This document shows, piece after piece, positions 1 to 12,100 of a stretch of DNA of 64,000 bases. Every line of letters starts with the position of its first letter. Position 1 is the first letter of the stretch. Below the pieces are notes generated by a model, which worked only from the letters and a program-made list of their open reading frames with translations, did no database searches and was not told where the DNA came from. A program made the translations under genes and the position numbers. Source of the DNA: Diadema setosum (lineage: Eukaryota; Echinodermata; Echinoidea; Diadematoida; Diadematidae). The DNA is taken from the NCBI RefSeq assembly GCF_964275005.1, contig NC_092698.1, positions 26,874,447 through 26,938,446 of the forward strand. Direction: 5' to 3'.

Positions 1-3000
1 TAGCATACTTGAGGTAATAAAATCCCACTTTGTTCGAAGGGGGCAACAGGTCCAATTTGCCCCCCCCCCCCCACGGAGGCTAAAAGGACGGCACCCCCCC
101 CCCCGATCCGCTAAAGCAGCACACTTTAAATTTCCTCAAAGTACCTTTTAAAAATGTGATAAAATTATTATGCTCTGTCACTGGTGGTTGTACAGAAGAT
201 TTGTTTAAATACATGTTTTCCTTCTGCCATGTGTATGTAAGGTTTTCAAGAAATACCTGAAATTCTGAATTCCACCCGAACGAACCCCCCCCCCCCCCGT
301 ATCAGTCCCGTTGGGGTGGGGGGGGGGAGGGGGCTCCCCCTCCTCCCACCTTAGGGGTGGGGGAGTTGCTCATTTAAACAAATTGAGGTCCCATCACCCG
401 ATAAATACACTACCTGTCAAGTTTGGCGAATATATACTGTACGGGTTTCAAGAAGCTGAAAATGTGAAAATTCCGCTCCCCCCGTCCTTAGCACTCTATT
501 AGGTCCATCACTTCTGTAGAGGAGGGTTTTTATTAGCTGAAATGGGATTCCATAATCCAAGGGATGCTTGCTGCCACGTTTGATGAAAATATGTCTGAGT
601 TTTCAAGAAGAAGCTGAAAATGTGAAAAATACACCTCCTCCCTGTACACCATGATTTTGATCAGGTCTTCTGCAAGTATTTGATATCAAAACCTATTGGT
701 ACAACGAACAAATTTAGTGTGTGCAATAAATTAAGTCGATCTGTTAGAGGCCGTCATAATTTTACAAGTATTCACGCACTTGGCCCGAACGTTTGAAAGA
801 AAAAGAACCCCGCAAAAATGAAATAAACGCATATCTTTTGCCATATAACCATGGTACACTGTAATCATAACATAAGGAGCTGCAAACCACACAATGCAGA
901 TTATTCTACATTGCATTCAATAAATAAGCATGTTTGACGTGAATATGACAGTATAAGTACATCATTGATCTGAGTAAAGCATGCTGTCTTAGTGGGACGG
1001 TTCTTTGAATTTCATCGATGACACGCAGTTTTGTCAATGCAGCAAGAGCAAAATGTCTTTGTAGGGCCCATAGTACTGACAAGATGATAAATTATCCATC
1101 TTGAAATATTCCCATTGAGAGGACTCGACAGGTTTACATCGTAGCTAATTGTCCTTTTCCTGAATAATTGTTTATGTTTGTTCGTGTGTTTGTTTGTTTG
1201 GTTTGTTTATTTGTTGAGCATCACACGCTTACCGCACCTCCATCCCAGCTCTCGGTATTCTCTCCCGCTGATGACAGGACAACAAATAAATCACCAGTAA
1301 AGTACAGTAAATGTGCATCACATGATCGTGTTTTAATACGCTCATCGCATGCATGATCATATCTTACCCCACATTTCCATGAACTCAAGCTGACCCACCA
1401 GTGACAACGGATCAAAAAGACAAATCAGTCTCAAAAACTTGACACAAACGATTGAAAGCAATTGAGTGATACATTCTCTTGACAGACATATCTTTGTGTT
1501 AATGGCTTCACATTCTCTCTTTAAAGTGGTCATAGAGGAACAAATGTATTTTATGCATTTGATTCATGTCATGAATAATGAAGGACATGTTGTGCAACAT
1601 ACAGTTTCATACACGTTTCATGTCATGAATTATGATGTACATGTTGTGAAACATGCTTGATTTCAAATAATGTATTGTGCAAAATTCACATTTTTAACAA
1701 AATGCACAAATCCCATTCTATGGCCATACACATGTACAGAGTTCATGGGCTTACTTGTGGAAATGTGAGCAAGTCTTCGACAACTGTAACTACAGCATTT
1801 CTTCTGAAGACCGTTAAACAATGAATTATCTGTGAGCCCTGAAATCCATCTGATGTGCGTATGAGTGAGTGCATACACCCCTTACATATGAAAAAAGTTG
1901 GGCAGAACTTCTGAGGACCTACCATATAAAAATATAGAACATACAACCTTAATACTGGTGCCAATTATCATTGAGGCAAGGTGACCATAATAAACCTCTT
2001 AGAATAAAACATAATTATTCTCTTTCTAGTGGACAACACAAAGGATTCATAAAAATATGAATATACTGTGTTGATTTTACAACAAAAAGCACTGATTACA
2101 TATTATGGCATGAAATCACAATGTACCATCAGATACAATCATACTGAGCATTATCTAAGGTCAGACACAATTACACTTTTTCTTGACAGAAGGGAATAGA
2201 TTCATAATGTGATAATCTCTAATACTAAACTTGAATTGGCATGATATATAATGAGCACCTGACAGGACAGCTCAGTCAATTCACGCCAAAAGATGAGGAG
2301 AGAGGATATCGGTAGAACAAATTACTGAAGTTGGAGGGAAATTGGTTTATACATTCAAAAGTTATAAAGTTTTAAAGTTTTAATTCAATAATCCACACAT
2401 TATATACATTGTATTTGGGTATTTAGGTATCATTCCCCTTGATCTTCCTATGTATGCTTAATGCACTACTGCATGTCAAAAACTAGCTCACAGCTCTCCT
2501 GACAAACTTTGCTGTTGGAGGACGCTCTCAGCACCTATCCAGTCACTTTAATTTGAGTTGAGATGAAGCGAAAATCAAAAGGATTCCGTTCTTGAGGACT
2601 GAGAGCACAATACATCAGTCCAACTGAAAATGAAATCGATTACAGAGACCTAAAAAGTTAAAATCATACCCCATTACTCTGTGGTGAGTTGCCATTCAAG
2701 GTCCTTCGTTCTTACTCATTCTGCTGACTGAGGCATACGGGTGTGAACTCAACACCTCTTCAACTCTCAGTCACCTTGTTTTCATGAAAAAAAAAATGTA
2801 CCTAAAGATAAATCAGACCATAGTTATGAAGAGGAAATTTTATGGGAACATTAATAACTAAAAATATGACCTAAATTGGGCAATATCAAAGTTCAGTTCT
2901 GTGACAATGTTAGTATATATGGAATATCCCTGCATTTTACGGGGACCAAACTCCAAACAAACAGAACCTACTTCTCTCATACTCCCTGTCAATGATAACG

Positions 3001-4134
3001 ATGGCAACAATCAGCTGACAAATCAATTACTTACAATACTTTGAATCACAGATATGTCAGACATTCACAAAATTGACACAAATGTCTGACATACTTTTAC
3101 TATGTATACGAGCAAAAACAAAAGGGGAAAAAAGGGGAAAAAATGCATACTTTGAAGTATCATGTATCTGAAAGGAAGAGATTAAATAATAATAAATCAA
3201 CAAAAATTTTCCAGCATTCAGAAAACTCACAGAGACTACTGGGGGCATTTCATAAAGCGTTTTGGTCAGATATTTTTTCTGACAAACTGTTACAAGCTAC
3301 TGAACTCCTTGCATCTGATTGGCTGAGAGCAAATTTGTCCGACAACTTTGTCGGACAAAATGCTTCATGAAATGCCCCCCCCCCTTTCTCAAGTACTGAA
3401 CCATTTTTATGCTATGAAGAATCTCATTCATAAAATCATGCTTATAATTTCGTTACCAGTAGCAATGCACACTTTATGGAATCGCAAATGGAAACTGCTA
3501 GATTCTTCTTTCTTTGGGTCTTTGTAAGTACTTTATTCAACACAGCAATAATACTTTAAATTATTACCCGTATCAGACATCTGAGCTGTGGTTCTATGAA
3601 GTTTATTCTCCTAGTACAAGTATTACGTGCAGGATTGCACGCCAGCAGAGAGAAGAGAGGTTAATTTTTCATATTCCCCTCTTTGGCAAACGCCTATAGG
3701 ATTTGCATGTTCCAAACGATGGGAATATAGCATCTGGGCACTTGAGCTCCTAGTGAGGAAAATTTGCTGTTGACGAGAGTTTCTCGCAGAGTGGTTTCAT
3801 GACAAAGGGCAAATTCCCATAGGTTTGCATGTAAAACTAAAGGACAATCGATGTTACTGTGTGAGCTGGATGTTTCTATGTGCGCCACATACCCGAGTTT
3901 CGCGACAGAGGGCAAATTCCCATAAGTTGACACGTAGAAATACAGGACAATCCCTGTGCCTGTGTGAGTTGGCCGTTATACGCGCACCACATACCTGAGC
4001 TATGTATAGGGACGTAACACGCAGTGTGGTGTAGAACTCGAGCTGGCGCCAAGTGGAAAATTGTTACAGTGAATTGGGAAGTTGTAAAAGGTTTACATTG
4101 TAATGATTTATTCTACTGCTCAAGATGCCTGAAA
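1..4134. other. Gene-free 3' flank or long 3' UTR
   Basis: No exon was recognised on either strand. The first 650 bases hold C/G homopolymer runs (61-72, 287-298, 319-327) and three degenerate copies of a unit containing TTCAAGAAGCTGAAAATG (about 243, 443 and 598). A 54-bp unit beginning CATGTCATGAA occurs twice (1565 and 1619). The MITE at 3241-3376 is listed separately. The rest appears unique and non-coding. Confidence 0.6.
3241..3376. mobile_element. MITE family B copy (GGGGGCATTTCAT ends)
   Basis: Terminal inverted repeats GGGGGCATTTCATAAAGC and GCTTCATGAAATGCCCCC bound about 136 bp. The interior is partly palindromic (GTCCGACAACTTTGTCGGAC) and carries TGATTGGCTGAGAG. A second copy is at 33465-33592. 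Confidence 0.75.
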
Positions 4135-4300
4135 TGGGCAAAAATAATGATATGGATTGTCTACTTTTGGGGGATACGACACTAACTGCCCTCACTAGAA
4201 TTGTATTGCCCGAGACAAAGACGAGGGCAATACAATTCTAGTTTAGGCAATAAATGTTGTATTCCCCCAAGGCCAGTCCATATTTTATTTATGATATCAT
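4135..4300. mobile_element. Near-palindromic MITE-like repeat
   Basis: A central perfect hairpin (17-bp arms 4195-4211 and 4225-4241) sits inside a longer imperfect palindrome from GGGCAAAAATAATGATAT to ATTTATGATATCATGCCC. No coding content. Confidence 0.6.
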
Positions 4301-5001
4301 GCCCATTGAAATGACACAGACTGATTTCCTGAATTAGCACATACCGGTACCTGAGGAAGAATTATATCCCTATCAAAATAATACTACATGTTCATTAACC
4401 AGTAAAAAGCCAAGAAGTACCAAAAACAGACACGACATACTGATGTCACACTAAAATGCTGTGAGTCATTGGTGAACACAGTGCAATCAAACAAACAAAA
4501 AAATCAAAAAAAAAATCACACCTAAATTCACGTAACATTCTATATAAATACTGATTTTCACGACATCTTGTGATCAAAGACAGTCATCGATCTGGGAACA
4601 TCGCTGCCATTGCGAAATCACCAAGATTTAAATGGTTTACAGCTTTCATAATGAAAGCATCTACGGGTACATCTCACTGAAATGCAATGAATACTTTCAT
4701 CTACCTACCCATCACCTCTGCTGCACACCAAAATTTTTATCTCCTGGAAGTCTCACGGAAGGAGGGCTGAGTTATGTTTGACATCAACACATCCCTCCCT
4801 AACAAGCACCATGTGAAACACACCCACTATAGAAATATATCACTCTTTGTGTATAATTTACAAATACCAAAACACTGCCACATCATATGTACTGTAGGAC
4901 TCCCAGTCAAACTGAAAGTAATCAAACTGTAAGATAATGTCACAAATCAGACTGATTTCATTATCCTCTCACTCCATACAAAGTGATTCACAGAATTTCA
5001 C

Positions 5002-5007
5002 TTTATT
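5002..5007 (-). terminator. Possible poly(A) signal of the transporter
   Basis: AATAAA on the minus strand, about 590 bases past the stop codon. Other AATAAA hexamers exist further down (for example near 4276), so the true 3' end is uncertain. Confidence 0.3.
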
Positions 5008-5592
5008 GCCACATACATCATTGGAGTGATGGCAAGTCTTGAAACACACAAGTTTATACAAAGAGAGAGATATTTTTTGTGCTTTCTATAACAAAGGACG
5101 GCATTTTCAATATCATCAAATACTCTTCGTTGATTAGAAATCATAGCAGTATACAATCATCAACACGATTCCGTATAAGGCCTTTATAAGGCTCCTTTAA
5201 ATAAACCTCAACTGACCTCACACCATCACTAATCTAACATACATGTATCATAACAATACATGAAATGTAGGTGGGTTTTTTTTTTGGGGGGGGGTTGAAA
5301 TGATGTTTCCTCTTTACTAGCATTGAGCAATATTGTTTTGTGTGATTTTACACATTTTGAAAATGATGTTAAAAAATCTGACTGAAATTGTAAGAAAAAA
5401 AAAGAGAAAGAATATTGAAAATGCCACAGTGATAAATAACACATAAAAAGCACACTCTCAACATCAAACATTCCAAATGTTCACGTTTTGATCAATTTGA
5501 AGATCAAGCTTAAGAAATCTAATCATAAGAACCTCAATGTCATTCACTCCATGAAAGAGATCATTCTGCTCCTACAGTTGGTAGAGCCTGTG

Positions 5593-5724
5593 CTAGAAGG
5601 CGGTGATTTCACTATTGGATGATGGTCCTTTCTTGCCTGTACCATTTTCAGCTAGGGATGTGTAGTCGCGTCCCTCAACATCATGACTGCTCCAGTCATT
5701 CACATCTCTTTTCACTTTGGCCTC
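5593..5724 (-). CDS. SLC5A8-like exon 14, C-terminus (residues 592-634)
   Basis: The terminal coding exon has acceptor TTTCTTGCAG, stop TAG at 5595-5593, 132 nt including stop. It is hydrophilic and Ser-rich and ends EITAF. T-A-F at the end fits a class I PDZ ligand (S/T-x-hydrophobic); mammalian SLC5A8 also ends with such a motif. Phase 0 with exon 13. Confidence 0.88.
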   Translation of the reverse strand, partial: EAKVKRDVNDWSSHDVEGRDYTSLAENGTGKKGPSSNSEITAF

Positions 5725-8700
5725 CTGCAAGAAATTGCAAGAATTAATGCCATTTCCCTCCAGATGGGTATCTTCAAACTGAGACACTCAGAGGTCAAGG
5801 CAATGGAAATGAAAGATGAAAACATGAACTACACCTCTGACAAGTCGTCTATAGTTCTGTCAGGTTTCACAAACTCAATTCATGGAAAGGAGTGATTTAT
5901 ATCAGTGTGATCATGTACATCCTTTGCAGTGACCTTTCTTGGATTTTCAAAATGGTGTTAAATACACACACACAATCAAATGGTTGGGCAAACATGTACA
6001 CAAATCATAAAGAGTGACTTGAGTAACAATAAAGTGACTACACAATGTAAGATATCAAAGAGCAATGACAATATCATCATATTTGACATTTGGCTTGGGA
6101 TGTCATGGTGGCATCTTGCGTTTTGGAAAAATATCCAAAACTAGATGTACCTTGAGAAAGGTCATTAGCACTGCCTGAACTTTTCTCCCTCTCCCCAACC
6201 TCATCTCCACCCCCTCCCACCCCCAAAAGAAGAAGAAGAAGAAGAAGAAGAAGAAGAAGAAGAAGAAGAAGAAGAAAAGAGGCCCATATACAAATTTTTA
6301 TTCATAGGGCCTAGATGAGCAGTGACAGTAGAATAGTAAGAGTCATACTGTAGCTCTATCTGTTTGGTGTCCTGGTGGAAAGACACAAAGACCAAGATTC
6401 CATATTATATTTATCACTGGAGTACACATGACAGCCACTAGAAATTGCATGATTGGAATGCCTAACTTTACATTCAGACATTATGTTATGACCTGAAAAC
6501 CAATGCTAATTTAATGTTATAAGCGCAACTGACACGGAAGTGGAAGTATGGGCATAGCCTCTGAGCTGAGGAATGATGCGAATAATGATAATGGACAAGG
6601 CTCTTGTCAAGAAATGACAAACAATTTGTTATTACCATAATAACTGACATATAGACATCCATCAACTGTATTGAATGAACCCATTACTCACCTGGTCATA
6701 TTCCACACCGCACTCCATGACCCTCCGACATCCTACTGGACAGCAGCAGAACAGCTTCCTCGCCAACGGACACAGAAGGTCAGGGTTCAAGTCCCTCGGT
6801 CGAGTGGCACCTGTCAAGCAGATGATGTGATCAGCTCTCATTACTCTCTTGTAGTATGACACCTCAATCATCTTCATGTATGGAAGTCTACTATTATTTG
6901 TTCTTCATTATCAACAACAACAACAGCAAAAAAAAAATAATACAGATAAGGTAATGTAGAAATCAATTTCATGGAATTATGCAAAATGTAAAGTCAAGTT
7001 CCAATGAGCAACGGAATGTGATCATGCGCAATCTTTTTCATGAGATATTATTAGATGACACCACCCCCTGAATGATTCCACACTATTTCACCATTTCTTG
7101 GTATGGTTGTCTTTCAATGTAATCAGCATTTTGAAGAAAGTGTTGAGCATCTGCATGAGTTGACTGGAAGAAAGAATCAAGATCCTCAATTGCAAGACCA
7201 CAAATTATGCAAGGGTAAAACGATTCATAAAGCCTCTACACTTTCCAAGATGACAATCAATTTGAACAAGTTGAAGCCTAGCTAGAACATTCCAAACCCT
7301 CAGGATGTACAATCTTTGTAGTTATTTGCTTCAGCTGATGAACAAGATACTTTAAACGACTTATTACCTCTGCCAAGGAGGGAGGTTATGTTTTTGTCAG
7401 TGTTGGTTTGCCTGTTTGCAAAATAACTCAAAAAGCTGTGAATGGATTTTGATGAAACTTAAAGGAAAAGTTGATAATGACACAAGGAATATATGATTAA
7501 ACAAGGAAAAGTAGAAATTACGCAGTGTGTAATATGTGTCCCCGCCGGAAGTAGCATTTTGCAACAAAATGTGCAATATAGGTAAAAAATCAAGGTCAAA
7601 GGTCAAAGAAGTCAAAGGTCAAAATTCTGTGTAGAAGTTTTGAAGCCCTCACCTAGTGCCATCACATAAAGCAAATGGAATCGAAATTGGGTTAGAAATG
7701 GCGGAGTAGCATTTTGTAGCCAATGTACAATATAGGTCAAAAATCAAGGTCAAAGGTCAAAGAAGTCAAAGGTCAAAATTCTGTGTAGAAGTTTTGAAGC
7801 CCTCAACTAGTGCCATCATATAAAGCAAACGGAATCGAAATCGGGTTAGAAATGGCGAAGGAGTAGCATTTTGTAGCAAAATGTACAATATAGGTCAAAA
7901 ATCAAGGTCAAAGGTCAAAATTCTGTGTAGAAGTTTTGAAGCCCTCACCTAGTGCCATCACATAAAGCAAACGGAATCGAAATCGGGTTAGAAATGGCGA
8001 AGGAGTAGCATTTTGTAGCAAAATGTACAATATAGGTCAAAGGTCAAGGTCAAAGGTCACAACTGAAATTCTGTGTAGAAGTTTTAAAGCTCCCATGTAG
8101 TGCTATCATATAAAGCAAACAGAATCAAAATTGGCTCATAAATGACAGAGAAGTAGCAAATTGAACATTTTGATCACACACGGACGCACGGACGGACGCA
8201 CGGACACACACACGTACAGAGCCCGTTTCATAGTCCCCTGCTCGAACTCGTTCGGCGGGGACAATTATGGTAGTGATCTAGTTAGAATTTTTGATGGATT
8301 TTTAGGATTTTGGCAAATAGGGTCAATGAACTTGGGAGTTTGAGCTGCACGTGAATGAGTCTTACATTCGTGTACTAAAGCGTGTGCTCTGCTCTAGGAG
8401 CCACCCCGAAGAGCCGCCCCGTGCAACAGGAAGCTGATGAGGTAAACACTTCTTTTTTTTAAAGCTATCATTGGAAAAGTTGGTGATTTTCAGCATGTGA
8501 GTATGGGTCAAAAAGAGCTGCTTGGTAGATGTCTGCACTCTCCAAGTGTTTTTCTAGTTACCACTGCTGCTGCAGAGCAGGGACCTTTTTCATACTTCAC
8601 ACATTCACGGGAATGAATGCCAGGAGGTGGCATTCTTGAAAGGAAAGATGAAATGTACCTGTGAGAAAGCTTGTCAAAAGTCCGACAAAGAGAACCACCA

Positions 8701-9071
8701 TCAAGGCTGTAAAGCTGTACCACAGGTAGGATATGCTGTAAAACTTGGCAATGCGTGGACTGGTGCCAGCGAAAAGGGAAGGGAGTATTGTTGAGAAAAA
8801 CAGAGGAAGAAATGATTAGCATCAAAAATATGTTAATGGCAAAGACAACAAGAGTCTAAAGCATGCCACAATTGGAGATTGGTCAATGTATTGCTCAATG
8901 TACTCCTACTGTACAAGCATTTGCATATTGAATGGGCATATGAATTGTACTGTATTACAATACTAGGATCCAGGCCCGTAGCCAGGATTTTTCAAGGGGG
9001 GGTGCGGTCACTAAAAAAACGGACCTTCGGTACCAATACCAATGATGACACACCTACACACACACACACAC

Positions 9072-9135
<64 letters not shown>

Positions 9136-12100
9136 TTTGGACGACCGAACTACAAAAGTTGTATAAGAATTTGCGCGCAAAGCGCGCCGCAAATTGTGAA
9201 TTTTGACTGTTTTAATGACGTTTTAAAGTCTCGAGGAAATTTGTATTTTTGTCTGTTGCATGCAATCGCGTTACGGTATTCCATCTAGGAAATAGTAAAA
9301 ACTCATTTTGCCAGGAAGTTGCAAAGTTTAATTGTGTTCGAGACTCTGCGCGCGTAGCGCGCCGCAAAATTGAGAATAGTGATTTTCCTGGTGTTGCTTT
9401 AACTTTTATTTTTTCTATTGTATACCCGCGTTAGCAGGCCTGAAGCCTGGTATGCGAGTTTGTCAAAAACGAAAATAAATAAGAAAATTTTTAAAACAAA
9501 ATGAATTGCAAATGTGAACCATTTATATTTTGCCTCCTTGTGGTAGGATATTTCCAGCATTTCATACACGAATCGCACATAGTCGGGGAGCCGGTGGAAA
9601 AAAAAAAAACACCGGTCACACGCGCCAAGGGCCATGGCATGCAGTGCCAATATAATAATAGCTCGCACAAATTGATACATAACATTTGTGTTTGTGTGCA
9701 TGGGGACGATCCGATGGTTCATACAACAAAGGGTTTTGTACAATTATTTTTAACATTGTTAAACGTACTCTTCCACATTTACGTAGCATATACACTGTAA
9801 TGTGTCTTTATATTTATTTGGATTGTTATCTTGAGAATTGCTAAAAACCGTTATTATGAAAAAGTGGACCTTTCAGAATTTGGGGGTGGGGGGGGGGTGC
9901 GTACGCACCCAACGCACCCCCCCTGGCTACGGGCCTGGGATCTTTAGAGCATCTCCACTTACTGCTACTTCATTAAAAAACATTGGTGAAATGTGTGGTT
10001 CAGCATTGTTATAATGCTAATATCAACACAAGAGTGATTTCTAATAAACTGCATTTGTATATACACAACATTTGATAGTCATTTTCAAAATTTACAGAGT
10101 AATCTAATACTTTGTGAGCCTTCAAATACATGCATTGTATATATGTGTAGAATATATCAAGCCCTTCTCAACATCTGCCAGAAATTATTGCAAGAACAGC
10201 ATTTTTTTTAAAGCTTTATTGATCTTAATCATTCAACAGATGTCACTAACTTAAGTCATTGGCCAAGGACTAAAAAAGATGCTTCAATGATGCGAAAAAA
10301 GTCATCTTCATGCAAACTTATGGAGCGTCAAAAACATAAGTACGACAATAGTTCTATTAACGGACAGCCAAACCATATAATGGAAGCATACATGCACAGC
10401 CCACAGACAGCACTCTAACCCATTGCCTTTGGAAACTTGGTTTTGTTCTAGCCCTGTGTTAGGCCAGTCAAGAGTAAATGAAAATGTCTGCATAACCTGG
10501 CATCACTCATTGCCTTCATAGTGTTTGTACAGTGGACTCCCGTTATAATGAAGTCCTCGGGACCAGCAGTTTTCTTTCGTTACATCAAAATTTCACTATA
10601 ACTGAAGAAACAAACAAACAAATACATAGAGGATAACTTTATGGCCGAATTTTTACTTCGTTATAACCGGAACTTCGTTATAACCGGAATTTTGTTATAA
10701 CCATGTACGTTATAACGGGAGTGCACTGTATAATAGAAATGCAGAAGATTCATACTACGGGTCTGATGAATCGGACAGAATCTCTGATACGGATGTGACA
10801 TTTTCGGCGAGGTATGCAGCCACTGTCGTCGTCGTCACGTTTGGGAGCAGGCAGCCGTCGATCGATGTTGGTAACTTGTCCGCAACTGGGGGATACACGT
10901 AGGCGCCAACGCCAATCCAGAAGGACACGCCAAATCCAAACAAGGAGCCCACAATGACTCCCTGCACGCAGAGAGAAAACACATTACTTAGTACAGTCTC
11001 ACATTAACTCAGCCTTTTGGACACCAAATCCTTTTTGGAGGCCCATTTCCCTTTTGAGGAATAGAATAACTTAATAATGGCTGCCTGGAATATGTCATTT
11101 TCTCATTGAGAAAAATAAGGATAGTTTGAAGTAAGAAACTCAACAAATACTACACTCACATCAAAATAATTAATGTCCTATCCAAGCACTGATTATAGCA
11201 AGCTTTAGATGTGACAAATATGCTTAGATTACATTAATTAGGCAAAAAATGGTGTTCTGCACATGCGCGAGACTGCCGATTCCATTATCCGACCCGGGAG
11301 GCTGCATTGTCTTAGCGTTTGTGTTGCAGATCTCAAGATGGTGAATATCATATCATGAAGTACAGGCCTTTGAATGTTTAATTTCACTTCATTTCAGTTA
11401 TCCGTCTATTAAGTATTTTAACAATACAGAGGAAAATAAACATAAGTAGCACTTTCAGTTTCATAAACTCAAAATACGACATTATAGCAGGCTTTCTTAT
11501 GGCAAATCTTGAAAAATAACCCATGAGTTTGAAATGGGTACAAAATTTCAAAGACAATTATTCTTCAAACTCGATGTCATAAACATTACAGAATTCCAAC
11601 TCTTTTAGAAAGCCACCATATGTCAACGAAAAGATTGTAATACGGAAAAGCAGAACTCCAATAAAACTCCAATGCAACCTGTTTGGAGTAGCATGTGACA
11701 AGACAAGGAAAAACTGACACTATTGTCATAATCAATTGGCATGCACGCACAAATTTTGCAACACCGTACTTGTAGGAAGGAATTAACAGTGGTCATTATG
11801 AGAGGAATTGATCTGGCGCAATCTTGAGATCTAGAACAGGAAATCTGGAATACGCGACTTTTGATACACACATGTTTACGGGAAGGTGATTTACTTGTAA
11901 TTGCTGGACATGTACTTTGTCTGCATTTTAGCAAAATACAGCCTAAGAAGTGAAATACCAATAGTTATGATGTATACATGTATTGAGACATATAAAGGAA
12001 GAAACATTTGCACTTCTGCCCAGCTGCAAGTTTTGGCACATGACACACTTGGTACATTATTTTGACTCTTGTCAATATATTGCTTGACAAACTGAAGGGG

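Noticed and set aside
7363..8281. CRISPR-like array of direct repeats
   Set aside because: Eukaryotic context, units of about 150 bp with no short repeat/spacer pattern; fits a transposon core array.
8879..9192. Frames containing IYIYIYIY
   Set aside because: Translation of a (TA)n microsatellite inside a transposon.
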